Shown here: in pieces, positions 1 through 12,431 of the stretch | Layout: each line of letters begins with the position of its first letter | How positions within the stretch are numbered: position 1 is the stretch's first letter | From: Scytalidium lignicola | Lineage: Eukaryota > Ascomycota > Leotiomycetes | DNA length: 64,000 nt | NCBI GenBank assembly: GCA_002812745.2 | Contig: NCSJ02000110.1 | Span: 1-64,000, forward strand | Direction of reading: 5' to 3' | Made by a program: the position numbers and the translations under genes | Notes under the pieces: model-generated | Database searches by the model: none | Told to the model about the DNA's origin: nothing | The model's input: only the letters and a program-made list of their open reading frames with translations

Positions 1-2375
1 CATTCTTTTCTTGTCTTAACTTTGACCGTTGTTGTATCTTTTGTACTTTCTTGTACTGTACTGTACATGATTGGCATTGACCTTTTCTTTCTACTTGTTA
101 TCTATGTATCTTATTTCTCAACAAAATCCACTTTTGACTAGGTTGTGTACAGCCCAGCCACACGTCATGCTTAGGAATAAGGCCGAGGGGATTACGCATA
201 TTGCGGGATTTTGCGTGTTTTGAAATGCAGGAGTATTGTAGGTTAGGTAGGTGGTCTTTTTTTTGGTTTTCGTTTTCCCCTTGTTTGTTGTTGTTCATTT
301 TGATTCTTTTTTTTTCTTCATGTGATTGTGTGTTACGTAAATGGTTTTCATTATCTTTTGACATTTGACATTTGCATTTGAATAGGATTATGGAAGTTTA
401 GGTGGGAGGTGACGCTGTGGAGATGGGTAGATATATCCTTTTCTCAGTTTCGATGCTAGGTTTTGCTTCTATTGAGGGGGGTTGTTTTTGTCCCTCGAGT
501 TTTGTTTTGATGGTAAGTAGAGAAGAGAAGAAACGGATTTTCAGAAGGTTTTTTTTTAATTCACAAGGGGATTGAGACGATAGACTGACTGACTGACTGA
601 TTATGGATCTGATTTAATATACATGGGTTTTTCCAGCCCTTTTTTCAGACTAAATACATTAAGTGCTTAATATTTTTATACTCTATCCATATTTCCTCTT
701 TTCTCTTTCTCCTTCTCCTATTTGAGGAAGGCAAGCATTCATCTTTCTGCTAAAAACTGCAACTAATCTCATTGTCTTATATTTCCTCTTTTCACACAAC
801 TCTTGACTCACACTGACTTCGACACTTATTCTGTTCACTTGAATACGTATACATGACTTGATGGTGAACTTCATTCTATAGAGGATCGTCATACTTGCAA
901 ATTAAAAGAGAATATCCTATCCTGCGGTCCTTTGAATTTAGTCGAAGAGATTGTGATAAGAGATAGAGGGCGTGGGGGAACGTGAGTGCATCAGACTTGG
1001 GAAATAGGCAGGGGTTTAAATCCTCAGAGCCGTCCTCAGACTTTTGTCAAGACATGGTATTCCTCTCCTTGCTCACCATTGATCTGATGAGACGATGGAG
1101 ATGATGACTTGCTATACCGGTTTCAAGAGCACCGTTTAGATGATTGAAGAAGGGAGTGTAGTAGGAATAACAAAAATTCCAAGATAACATAGGACGATGT
1201 CTATCATAAATTGAAGAGAGATTTGAAAGGATGTTCAAGAGAAATGATATATTTCTATACTATCAGCACTATACTAAACCTGAGAAGAAATGAGAAGAAG
1301 GGTAAGTGGAAGTATGTGATTCATCTAGAAATCAAGTTAGCCAGTGCACTGTGGATATGCAGGAGGGGAGGTAGAAGAAAAGGGTTGTCTGGATTTAAAC
1401 TTTTATATTTGACNTTTTTTTCTTAATTACTCTATCATGATCTCTTTATCATCCCTCCTCTAAACCCATGGTCTCCTCCTTCTCCTCCTTCTCCTCCTTC
1501 TCTTCCTTCCACTAATTCTCTCAAAACGAGTCTTAATTAACCTGCTATATCAAGTTAGTAATCTCTTATCTTATATAAGGATTAGGGATGTTTGTTTATC
1601 ATCTCTGCTTCTATCACCAATTGTGAATCTCTGTCTTGTACCGTCAAACACATAGTCTTATTGCGGGAACATTTCAGGGGAAGAAAGAGTAACACTCTTA
1701 CTTTGATGCCTAAATAGCATCTCTCGTCAGTAAGTTCTCTAGATCAGGGGGGTTGGAACCTAGCTGTTTTTCTTCTTCTTTTCATCTTCCACCTAGTGTT
1801 CAGGTAAAACACATAATTTTTCCTATAATTATTTCAGCCATCTAAAAGCGAGATTGGAAATACTTAGCTATAATTCGTCTCTAATTCTGCAGTGTGTATA
1901 ATGCTTTGAACGGGATATGCTGGCAACAGGGAGTAAAGATTCCCGAACCCTTTTATACTTGAAGGATTTATCCTCTGTATCTATAATCAAAAGTTATTAC
2001 AATTAGTCTCCTTCTATGATTATGCAAGATCGAGAAACTTACCCCGGTCTCAGTATTTTTATTTCTCGCTCCAAGTAAACCTTTTAGGCCTTTTCTTTCA
2101 TCTGTATATAAACGTTAGACTGTATAATCAAACAGCGGGAAGGGAAGTATCTTTGAGGGGATTAAGGAATGAATATATCCTCAGCCTTGGTATATATGCA
2201 TGCATCTCAGAAGAGAGAAGACACTTGTCCCACAGTCCACTTCATCATTTTATTGAGTATATTTCTCTCTAAAACAAGACTAAAGTTAGCAATATCCCAT
2301 AACGAATTACCCTCTTTCATTTGAGAGACGGAGAAGAAGACTTAGCTAGGATTGATCGATACTCGAATCATCGTT
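1..2375. other. Intergenic, no supported gene
   Basis: I see no convincing coding region. Short open frames here lack splice logic, known motifs and a promoter context. The stretch holds two overlapping copies of TACTGTA at 54-65, a GACT microsatellite at 583-600, and a pyrimidine-rich 9-bp repeat (CTCCTTCTC-like) at about 1473-1503. One N sits beside a T run at 1414. It may contain the 3' UTR of a gene lying left of the window. Confidence 0.6.
583..600. repeat. GACT tetranucleotide microsatellite
   Basis: Four and a half perfect copies of GACT in noncoding, T-rich sequence. This is a simple repeat with no visible function. Confidence 0.85.
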
Positions 2376-2696
2376 TCAAGATAGAGACACTTCTTCCAGC
2401 ATATTTCTCTCTCGGTTATCATGATATAGAATTAGGAGGGCATTAAGCCACGAAGAATAAAAAGACTTTTCCGTTAAAATCCTGTGCACTGCAAGGTCAG
2501 CGATATGGTTTTCCTCATATGGATGATACTCATCGGTGTTAATTTTCTTTGTTTTCTTTCTTGACCCTGCCTCATCTGTTTCCAAACAATACCATAATGT
2601 GTCATATGGAATGGCCCTCTGATAACTATCATTCTCCTCGAGAACTACAAAGGTCTTAGGCCGTGAATTTTCCTCTAGAGTTGATTTGCTGTTCAT
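2376..2696 (-). CDS. Possible small hypothetical protein, 106 aa
   Basis: I do not recognise this protein. It is an acidic 106-residue open frame starting at an ATG at 2696. It is kept because its upstream side looks like a real fungal promoter: a TATAAAAG box lies 47 bp before the ATG, followed by a C/A/T-rich leader. It has no signal peptide, membrane segment or known motif; the middle is rich in Glu, Asp and Lys. No neighbour is close enough to suggest a role. It could be a lineage-specific gene or a chance frame, and a downstream intron would change the C-terminus. Confidence 0.35.
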   Translation of the reverse strand: MNSKSTLEENSRPKTFVVLEENDSYQRAIPYDTLWYCLETDEAGSRKKTKKINTDEYHPYEENHIADLAVHRILTEKSFYSSWLNALLILYHDNRERNMLEEVSLS

Positions 2697-2742
2697 TGCT
2701 GAGAAGTGATTGATGATGAGGTGTGAGGTGAGTCAACGGTGA

Positions 2743-2750
2743 CTTTTATA
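2743..2750 (-). promoter_or_regulatory. TATA box of the putative 106-aa gene
   Basis: TATAAAAG on the minus strand, 47 bp upstream of the ATG at 2696, followed by an unstructured CT/CA-rich leader. The spacing suits a short fungal 5' UTR. Confidence 0.4.
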
Positions 2751-5537
2751 TCTGGTAGTCTTGTCGGAAGTGGAGTATATTTCTCATTGTTTGGTAAATG
2801 AAAGAACGTGGTGTGTGTGGAAGTCCATTATCCCATCTGTGATTTTGATTATTTCTACTTTATTCTATTGAGTTATGCCTCATTGTTATTTAACCTTTTT
2901 TTTGTTTCGTTGATTACGGTTCTTTGTTCGCTGTATCATTGCTTTGTCACGGTCTCTGTTTCCCTTCTTTTGTTCGATTAAAGCTACTTATTTATTTATT
3001 CATTCATTATCTACATGAACAACTAAAAGCACAAAGAGAAAGTATTGCCTGCAGCAAAATTTCTGAAAGAACATGGCACATAAAGTATATGGAATTGCGC
3101 TCTTTTTGTCAAACCCAACAACGGCCCATCTTTTATCAAAGGGGAGGGGGAGAATATCTTTGTTTGATTTGATTCTAGGTAGTGAATGATTTAGAGCGAC
3201 AATAGATATTCATTTCAAAGATCTATGAATAGGTCTAACATAAGGGTAGCATTGACAATTATAGAAGGTAGTACCCGTACAATAGACAAAGCCACAATAG
3301 AACCTATACATGGTAAACACTTCGCGGCATAGTTTAAAGGAAAATTCTACTCGAAGGCTTGCTGACCTCCTTCATTCTGGGTTAAACATGGGGTTTTCAT
3401 AGAACTTTGGTGTTCAAACCAGTGATGATCATTTTAGTTTTTGTTTTGCGGGTTAAAGGATGTCTGTACGTAAACTTTGATCGTTCTGTAATTTACAGGT
3501 TCACCACAGGAATATTTTCTCCCTTTAGACTCTCTGCTGCAGATTATCTCACTTGAAGATTGATACAAAGGTGGAATACAATGAAAACGCCAAGCGTAAT
3601 TGTTAGTATTGATAGGAAGTAGAAGGTAGCGTATCCTCTATGATATCAGACACGCAATATCTGCATTTACAGGTGTACCAAATTTTGCTTCAACCAAACA
3701 CATATTGCTCTGAGGCAAAAGGCTGAATGTGTTTCTGAGGAAGACTGCTAGTTAAAAAATAAAATGTGTGAAGGTCGGAAATGGTTCTTGGCTTTGAAGA
3801 TTGATGGGTGGGATTTGGAAAACAGGATAACTAGAGTCTAATAACCCTTATATAACTGTAATTTGTCTGCTAGCCCAAAGTAATAACAAGTTTAGGGAGT
3901 AGCTAGAGAGCTAAGCCAGAATGAGCATTGTAGTCTTGCATGCAGTAGACGGGTCCCAGCTTCTGACAGAAGTTATTGAATGAGTAGAGGGGCTATAACA
4001 CTATGTCGTGGCATTGCATCTTGAACAGCGTAGTAAGATTGCTGCTCAGTAATGAGACTAGCTCACTCTCCAATAGATGCCGACTGCATCTGTGACCAGA
4101 TCCCCAACAAAGCTTAGCACAGTAGACTTGCACAGTTGTCTATCACTATACCATCACTTATCTGTTGGTTGACCCGTTTTGTATTGTACTCATCCTCCCT
4201 TATAAATGTGTCACTCTCAGTTCAGAATTCGATCTACTAGACGTGTATTTGTGGTCCTGACCTCCGCTAGCTTCATACCCCCTCAACGCCTCTATCCCAT
4301 CCAATGAATGACATCTTCAATCTTCATAAAGTGATGCAATGGTGTTATACTTATCCTCCCAACATTTCCGGATAATGTCCCCTAATGGAATATCGTTTGT
4401 TGATAGAAGCTTTTCCGGAGTCAGCCAGCGATCCTTTCCATTCTTGCTCGGCTGCTCGACATGATTCCTGATCTCGAAGGTGAGGTTGGCACGAAATGGC
4501 CATCTATGATGTTGATGTGAGCTATTATATCACTGCATTGCTACCTGAGGTCGGTGAAGTCAGTATACAGGATTGAGAGAGCGACTATGTCTGGATGGGA
4601 CATGATAGTGCGGTTTCACTGGAGGTTTGAGCTGATTGAGGGGCAATTCTCGCAGTTTCCACAATTCAAAGATGCAAATGTTAGAGATTGCTGAAATTCA
4701 TTAGAAAATAATCTAGTCGGCGTTAATGAGCTCACACAGATATATTTGAATGGAGGGTATGTACAGGTAATAGATGTTAAGAACGTGAGGTGATGAAATA
4801 TGAAATTATAAAGCTTCAATCCAGCTGGTATAATGTAGACGAGACTGGCCCCTCCTTCCCCCTGTTGTGTAAGAATACAGGGATATTGAAGCCACAAATA
4901 CCAGGCATCAAGGCATTAAAGGCAGCGACGATCTCCTGGGGTTGGCGGGGTAAACTGTTCTGTGCAATATCTCTCAATTATATCACTTGAGGAAAACGTT
5001 GGCAAAGTATCCAAAATAAGAGAGACATCCGAAGCGGCCCGAATAGGCAGATCCGGAGAATTACTTCTTCTGTGGTTTGTCCATAGGCTCTTTACAATTT
5101 TCTAAAGCCCTGGGATGTAATGTACTGAAGCCAACGGCACAGCAAGAAAGCTCGAAAGCTCAGCCTCCTGCAAGTCTGTGGCATGACGTAGCGAGCGGCA
5201 ATCCCAGGTCACCTGCTGGGAAAACCCCCTGGAATTGTTACATTTAAAGCTTAGATTCTACGCTGCGATACGATGCAATACGAACAATTGACGTGTCTAA
5301 AGGATTTTCTAACGCAAAAAATGGTTGTGGCTGATGGACTAAAGCAATATGTGTATGAAGGATTTGATGCTGGGTTAATATAAGAAGTAGCATTAGTACG
5401 GCTAATGAGTAAGACAAGATAACTTCTATACTGTTTCAAGGAAAACACCTTCAGTCCAAAATATAAATCCACAACTTTGAAGAAGGACACCAACTAAGTA
5501 TCGATCACTTACCAACTTCCTCCTCACATCCACCACT
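2751..5537. other. Intergenic, AT-rich, nothing recognised
   Basis: Both strands carry only short frames with frequent stops. No tRNA-like A/B boxes and no transposon termini were seen. The last 100 bp before 5538 are A/C-rich, like a fungal 5' leader. Confidence 0.6.
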
Positions 5538-6334
5538 ATGGCCCCTAAAAACCCGCAAGAAATCCTCCCTTACCACGACTCAACTACTGGAACCCTGAAA
5601 TACGCCCCTAACCCCAATTCCAATCTCAACGACGACATCTCCGTCGCTGACCAACCCCTTATAACCCCATCTGAACGTCTAGGCGTGTCCGCCTCTGACG
5701 ATGCGGGGCAAAGATTCACAGCTACGGGACGACCGATGCCACAGTTTAAGCAGAGTGGTCTGCTGAGTTTAGGGGCGGATATGTGTAGTGCTCCGACGCA
5801 GTTTTTGCCAACAAAGTATACAGACGAGAGTATTATTCCAGGGATTGTGGTTGATTATGAGGTGAGCGGTGGTAATGACGAAGAGAAGAGTAAGAGGTGA
5901 GTTGTTCTTTTGCTGTCTTTGGTTTTTGGGGTTTGATTATTGCATTGCCATGTCATGATTTCAACTCCTCTTTATTCTACTNAAAAAAAATTTCATTCAT
6001 TCATTCATTTAATTCTTTCTTTTTTAGACATTCTAGGAAATAAGATGGGAGGGGGGTTGAAATTTATTTCTTATCTCTATACCCGCTGACACTACTTAGC
6101 AAACGCTCCTCTTTCTTAAGCAGACTCAAAGGCGAACCACTCCCTTCCAAGAACTCTAAACCTACAAAGGTAGTTTACATGCCAAGAGGCGAGTACCTAA
6201 AGCATTTCGCGCGTGATAGCAATGGTGAGTATAGCGGGACTGAGCCGTTCAAGCGATGGACTGAGGTGGAGTTGGAGGAGACGTATGGGAAGTATAGGCC
6301 TGCTACTTCTGGGAAGAATGCAGGAAGGCGATAG
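5538..6334 (+). CDS. Hypothetical protein, 189 aa, two exons
   Basis: I do not recognise the family. Exons are 5538-5896 and 6124-6334. The 227-bp intron starts GTGAGT and ends CAG, and the splice rebuilds an Arg codon and keeps the frame. The ATG follows an A/C-rich leader. The product is hydrophilic, without signal peptide or membrane helices. Its N-terminal half is rich in Pro, Ser and Asp and looks disordered. The last 70 residues are more ordered and charged, with an EPFKRW segment near residue 160. It ends in a basic GKNAGRR tail. The intron carries an ATTC repeat and an N at 5982, so its length may be slightly off. Coding status is supported by the frame-preserving splice; the function is unknown. 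Confidence 0.7.
5993..6010. repeat. ATTC microsatellite inside an intron
   Basis: About four copies of ATTC inside the intron of the 189-aa gene, next to an A run preceded by an ambiguous base. Confidence 0.75.
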
Positions 6335-7243
6335 TGTCACTTGTAGTGTGTGTAGTTTATTGGAGTTAGGTGGATGCTTGAAATTATGATCTCTGTACAA
6401 GGGAGACATTGTGAACATATATCGTTTCTGGTTGCCTTCGGGTTTGGGACGAGTATTTTTAGATGTTAGAAAGATATCCATAATATAAGAAATCGATAAT
6501 ATTGCTGCATTAGATCTGAAATTAATCTTCTTCTTTCCTTGATACGATTAAGGGTTTTTGTGGCTCAAAAGCAGTTGCTATCACTTTAAGAAACTGGAAA
6601 GATATTTGTTTATGTGACAATAAGCAGAATTTTGAAAAGGTCAGATATAACGCTCCCTAAGTAAAGAGAGATATGTTGAATCAAGATCTAAACGGAAAGG
6701 GCTTCTTCGAGACCATCACCTTCCTATATAACCCAAAATAAGCTGCCAAACCTCTAACAGAACAACAAAAAGCGCCGTTCTGCCCGAATGGTCAGGTCAA
6801 GTTGTTGTTCTAAGAGGTGGAAGGGAAAAGTAAATCTAATGTATTGATGTGCTTGTCACTGACACTAGTAGAGATGTAGAGCGAGCAGCAATTAAGCTGT
6901 AGGGCTCGAACTCTTTTGTCATTTTTATTCTTTTCTCTTTATTTTTATTATTTTTCTAATCTTCATAAAGAATTGACTAAAGTTTTTTTAACTTAAAAGA
7001 TGGAGAATACTGTAGGTTGCAATAAGCTTTCCGCAGCAGTAGACCAGAAAGTTGAGGTGATCCTTGTGCAGACTTCCCCACATTGATGCCTTGCAGCCTG
7101 GGAATCACACCAACTACAAACCCAAGCTTGGTAGCACTCTGCGAAATATCGTTCAATCCATAGTCACTTTCTTCCCTCTTCCCTCCCCTACAAGAAAAGA
7201 AGAAAAGAGGAAAGCGTGCTATCCGCTTTCCTATACCCTGAGA
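6335..7243. other. Intergenic between the 189-aa gene and LSM2
   Basis: No gene seen. AT-rich, with a TACTGTA copy at 7008. The part from about 7170 is CT-rich and fits the LSM2 promoter and leader. Confidence 0.6.
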
Positions 7244-7804
7244 ATGTTATTCTTCAGGTACCTTCCCCTCGATCAATCTCTATTTTATTTTCTTGGACTA
7301 AAACACTGACCACACAACGATTGATTTATCCAGCTTCTTCAAAACTCTCGTCGACCATGAGGTTACTGTCGAGCTCAAGAACGATATCCGAATCCGCGGG
7401 ACGTTGAAATCGGTCGATCAGTATCTGAACATCAAGCTTGATAATATAGAGGTTGTGGAGGAGATTAAGTATCCTCATCTGGTTAGCCTTTTTTTTTCTA
7501 TTTTTGCTCATTTTATTTCATGAGATTGAGGCTGCTATTGGAGGAAACAAAGCGGAGAATGGGAAAGAAATGAACGAATTTTGATCTTACTGACGGCTTA
7601 TGGAATTAGAGCTCTGTGAAGAATGTATTTATCAGAGGGAGCGTGGTGAGATATGTTCATTTGCCCGGGAGCGCGGTGGATACGGCATTATTAGAAGATG
7701 GTAAGTTAGGATTGGGATCTTTCCAGTCATATATGTAATAGTTGCTGATATTTGCGATAGCTACACGGAGAGAGGCTGCTCAGCAAGCAACTAAGGCGAA
7801 ATAA
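7244..7804 (+). CDS. LSM2: U6 snRNA-associated Sm-like protein LSm2
   Basis: Core subunit of the Lsm2-8 ring that binds the U6 snRNA 3' end in the nucleus, and of the cytoplasmic Lsm1-7 ring used in mRNA decapping. Four exons: 7244-7257, 7334-7481, 7610-7700 and 7761-7804. The joined frame is exactly 98 codons, close to the usual LSm2 length. The first exon is only 14 nt (MLFF plus two bases). The Sm1 motif (IRGTLKSVDQYLNIKLDNI) sits at about residues 25-43 and the Sm2 motif (FIRGSVVRYVHL) at about 62-73. The C-terminus is the short charged tail typical of LSm2. All introns are GT..AG and the splice phases agree. It lies 680 bp upstream of PSO2 on the same strand. The short first exon would easily be missed by automatic prediction. 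Confidence 0.95.
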
Positions 7805-8483
7805 GGGTTTTGAGAGGGGTTGGAACTGTTATGCGCTACATGAGGGCATGCATGCCTTGATATGAAGATGAAGAGCTTGGGAACCAGACATGATTCTACG
7901 AATTAGGGCATGCCCAAGGTGCCTTTGAGAGATGGGGCACATTGAACTCCTGGAAGTCCACTGAGCATTGGCGCGGAGTTGGGCGTTTACTATGGTATAG
8001 GGCATACACTATATCTGGAAGCCACATGGTGCTACAAAAATTAGGGCTGGAGAAATACCCAGATACAAAATCTAGCCAATTCTTGTCATAGCCATTGGTC
8101 TATGCATATATTTTGATAGCTCTATTTATAAATATGTTGTTGAAGGCGGGGTGGTGCCTGAACGTAATGATGTCACCTGACATCGTGTGCCGAGTTTCGC
8201 GTCTTTCTCCTCCTAAAAGTGCACCATTTCCATAGCTTCAACAAGAACATAACTTTGCTTCTCTGCAGGGGAATTTGATGGCTGGCGTGCATTCATTTCC
8301 CAGCGTCAATCTCTTATAATAATTTAGGCTCGATTTTCTTAGTTAACGTAGCACAACCGTTTTTGTATCGCCGCAAACACCCACGTCTTTTGAGCTATAC
8401 GGATTGAAACTATTTGCAGGAGGGCTGGACTGCAAAAATCCACCAAATGACTATAGAGCTCCCAACCAGCATCTTCTTTTGAA
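7805..8483. other. Intergenic between LSM2 and PSO2
   Basis: No gene. It holds the LSM2 3' UTR and the PSO2 promoter and leader. No TATA-like element stands out next to the PSO2 ATG. Confidence 0.6.
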
Positions 8484-11248
8484 ATGGCGTCCAGGGGCTC
8501 AACAAAACCACTTACCCCACGACCTAATCCCTCCTCAAATCTATCATCGGTCGGGCGAATGAATTCAAAGAGACCTACGAATGGGAAGACTCCTGTGAAG
8601 AGAAACACCAGTATCTTAAGCTTCTTCAAGAAAGTAGATTCCCCAATCAAAGATGACTCGATTTTTCTGTCAGATGAAAGTACAGATGCCATTTTATCGA
8701 GATCGAGGGAACCTAGGGGAGATATCGGGGAGGATGATATATTTAGGGATGTTGAGGATGTAGATAGGCGGTACAATGAGGCTGGTGGACCATCAAAGAG
8801 AAGGAGGATATCAAATGATGTGGATACGATCTCTGTTGAGAATGGTACCGTCGAAAATGGCGATGAATCGGTTGGTAGAGTCGAATTGGCAAAAGACAGC
8901 CTGCAAGACCCTGTCATAATTCCAAAGCCTAAACCACGACGAGCTGGTCCATTCCTGGATGATTCGGATTCTGAAGATGAGATAGATCAAGATACGAGTA
9001 AATCTAGGCAAAGTGTAGCATCTAATAACCAGAACTCCACATTGAGCAAGGAGCAGACCGATGTCCCCATAAGACCCAGGAAGTCGGATTCGGATTCTGG
9101 ACGCTCCTCAGAAGATACTAATGTGCGTGCTCCGGACGGAGATTCACCATATATCCCCCCTAATGGCGATACTAAAGATATTCCAGTAATTCCGGACCTG
9201 AAGCAGGAGACTACCAGTGGCGATGATTTTGAAGGGTTTAACTCACAGGAATTTCCAGATGAGGATGGCTTCGGAGAAGAGTCCGAAATGAGGAGGAAAT
9301 GGGAGCAGCGAGACAGAATAGAAGAAGGCTTACAGCTAGAAGGGGAAGAATACGACCAATGGGCTGAAGACGATCTTAACGGCATGGATGATGGGCTACA
9401 GAACGAGGGATGGGAAAATGTGAAAGCATTAAATACGCAATCAGATGGTCTTGACAACTACACTACAAATTCTACAGAGCCAGAAATGAAAAGTCCGGAA
9501 GGGGCCTCCGTTGTCTGTCCTATCTGTTCCAGCTCTCTTTCTGGGATTCCTGCCGATGAAGCAAACAAGCATGTCAATGCTTGTCTCGATGGAAATTTTA
9601 TCCCATTACCAAAGCCTACTGCCCCAACAATTTCGGAAATCAACGTCCTCTCCATTGAAGCAAAGAATAGCTTTGTGAGAAAGGCTTCAATAGCCCGACC
9701 GGCACAAACAAACCCCTTCGAACTTGGGAAGACCAGTGCAAAGTCTTCCGCTTTCTCTATGATCATGGCTTCCCATGCGGAGGATACTGCTTGGGCTACG
9801 GCTGCGGCGGCAGAGAATGCTGCAAGGGGTAAACCAGCGTACCAGAGAACTTGCCCTTTCTACAAGATCTTGCCTGGATTCTTTATCTGTGTAGATGCAT
9901 TCCGATATGGTGCTATTCAGGGGTGCAATGCCTATTTCTTGAGTCATTTCCATAGCGATCATTACATTGGATTGACGGCTTCATGGTGTCATGGTCCTAT
10001 TTATTGCAGCAAGATCACTGCGAATCTGGTCAAGCAGCAACTACGGGTTGACCCTAAATGGGTAGTACCTCTCGAGTTCGAGCAAAAGACGGAAGTTCCT
10101 GGCACGGAGGGAGTCTTTGTCACCATGATCCCAGCAAACCACTGTCCTGGGAGTTCGTTGTTTCTTTACGATAAAGTGGTCGGGAAGAGCCAAAATCCAA
10201 AAGTCCATAGGGTACTTCACTGTGGAGATTTCAGGGCTTGTCCGACCCATATTGCTCATCCACTCTTGATGCCGGATATCGTCAATAGTATTACTGGCAA
10301 AACATCAAAACAGAAGATTGATGTGTGCTATTTGGACACCACGTATCTGAACCCTAAGTATAGCTTTCCTTGCCAGGATGATGTTATTCAGGCTTGTGCA
10401 GACATGTGTGTAAGCCTTCAGAAGGAGCGAGCTGGAGAGAATGATGCTTGGGAAATGGTCAAGAAGGAGCGGGCGGGTGCAAGCATGGCAGTATTCGTCA
10501 ATGGTGCTATCAAATCAGAAGATGATGGCAACTCCTTAGAAAGCAATGGCGGAAAGGGCCGCGGCCGTCTTTTAGTCGTATGTGGCACCTACAGCATAGG
10601 AAAAGAGCGGATGTGTATGGGAATTGCACGAGCACTAGATTGCAAGATATGGGCTGCTCCTGGAAAGATGCGCATATGTGCAGCGCTTGAAGACCCGGAG
10701 CTGATGAGCAGAATGACCAATGATCCTCGGGAAGCCCAGATTCACATGCAGGGACTTATGGAGATTCGGCCGGAGACGTTACAGGAATATCTAAATGGAT
10801 TCAAGCCCAATTTTAGCAGGATCGTGGGGTTGAAACCTACTGGGTGGAACTATAGACCACCTAACTCAAGGTATGCTTTCAATCTGCAAACTGTCTTTGG
10901 ACAATCTGCTAACTGTCGTATCGTAGGTTTACAGATTCTCCATCTGTGCAAACAGTTCTCAACTCCAGTAGTTGGAAGTCTCGGTTCAGCATGGCAGAAC
11001 TGAATCCTCAACGAGGCAGTACCAGAGAAGCGGCATGTTTCGGTGTCCCCTATAGCGAGCATAGTAGCTTTCGGGAGCTGACGATGTTCATTTGTGCCTT
11101 GAGGATTGAAAAGGTTATTCCTACAGTTAATGTTGGAACGGCTACTGGACGAGCAAAGATGAAAGTCTGGATTGACAAGTGGATGGCAGAACGAAAGAAG
11201 AACGGATGTATTAGGATCGGGACGGCAGAGGGTGATGTGAGATGGTAG
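8484..11248 (+). CDS. PSO2: DNA interstrand-crosslink repair nuclease Pso2/Snm1
   Basis: Metallo-beta-lactamase/beta-CASP 5' exonuclease that processes interstrand crosslinks in the nucleus. Exons are 8484-10870 and 10927-11248; the 56-bp intron begins GTATG and ends TAG, giving 902 aa. A frame read through the intron would give a false C-terminus. In order: a long acidic, Ser-rich disordered N-terminus; a PIP-like stretch NTSILSFFKKV at residues 41-51; a UBZ4-type zinc finger (CPIC, later HVNAC) near 344-368; and the catalytic MBL domain with HFHSDH near residue 487 and further metal-site motifs (NHCPGSS, HCGDFR). The C-terminal DRMBL part holds YSEHSSF in exon 2. Domain order matches yeast Pso2 and vertebrate SNM1A. 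The ATG is the first in frame and follows stops. Identification is firm. Confidence 0.95.
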
Positions 11249-12419
11249 TATAAATCTATTTCAGTCGACGATCTTGAGGGGGAAAAAAAACTTAAGCATG
11301 AAACCATCGTTGCGACCGTTTCGATCCTTCGCAGTCAGCAAGCTGTTGAATCTGTGGGGTTTGGCATGATGGAAGATAATTTAAGCACCCCTGGCTTTGT
11401 TTACAGTTGTTGCCCATGAAATGTCTTCTCATCACGACTACCTCGCAAGCTGGAAGTCAGCTTGTGCCTCCACGTCTTCGGCTCCACCGAAAGCCACCTT
11501 TTGCACACGCGATGACTACATTCCATCCTTCAGGAGTTCTGGGCGGCTCCCACCGCACATATCTACTTTTGAGAGGTTCCATCGTCTCTGTCTGGTGCAT
11601 TCAAGAGACGCCCAACTGCCTCTTCTAACGATGCCAGTGGCCTGAAAGCGCGCCAAGATGATTGAAGAGAACGTTCTGATGTGACCAATAGGGGTGGATT
11701 CAATCGCTGTTGCTCTGAGATGGGATGCAGCCGCAACGCTTGTAACTGGCGCCACAGGGAAGGCTCCCCGATATCCAGTCATTGCCAAGGGCGCCCCAAC
11801 GTGGGTCAATGGGTTTGGGCCAAAGCTTGCGACTATTTTATTGTACGTCAAGTTTTTGACGGTACACGGCCGGTGCCTGCCCGCATATCCATGTTTGTTG
11901 GTTCTACGGCGTCTACTTGGCGACATAAGAGGCCCATGTCCCCGGTGGGTCAAGGTCAAGGCCCTTGTCGATTTGCCCCGAGATTGTGTTTCTTAATGGA
12001 TGGTGGTTTTTGTTATTTTCGAGTCTCGGATATTACGACTTTAACTCCTTATGGAGAAGGCTCCNTTTTTTTCACGTATGATGTTGGAACCACGGTTTGG
12101 GAAAGCATAATGTCAGTTAGTTGGAATTATGCTCAGACTCAGCATCGTCTGAGGAAGATTAGTAAGAAGCCACATTAGGTATGAATGGAGGAGATGCCCA
12201 GATTATGAGGAATCCTTTTGATCTATTTCCATGGGCCTACTGCAGTATTATTGAAAGTGACACTTGACTGCGGGGACAGCGAAGTGGTGATGCAGCCATT
12301 TCAAACTCTTCCCGACAGTACGGAAGACGAGCTTTCGGATGCATGACAGAAAGCGGGTCTGTCGCCCGTGCAGAAGAGCTGTTCCTGCTACTCTTTTCGG
12401 ATCGTCCAGACCAGCTCTG

Positions 12420-12431
12420 TACTGTACTGTA
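12420..12431. repeat. Overlapping TACTGTA motif pair
   Basis: Two overlapping TACTGTA copies (period 5) inside the gene-poor region. Similar pairs occur at 54-65, about 12917 and about 14257. This is an example of the dispersed intergenic motif described in the findings. Confidence 0.6.

Noticed and set aside
98..364. Lys/Asn-rich 88-aa frame at the left end
   Set aside because: Composition reflects T-rich noncoding DNA on the opposite strand; no motif.
11397..12178. Open frames downstream of PSO2
   Set aside because: Low-complexity translations with no motif; likely the PSO2 3' flank.
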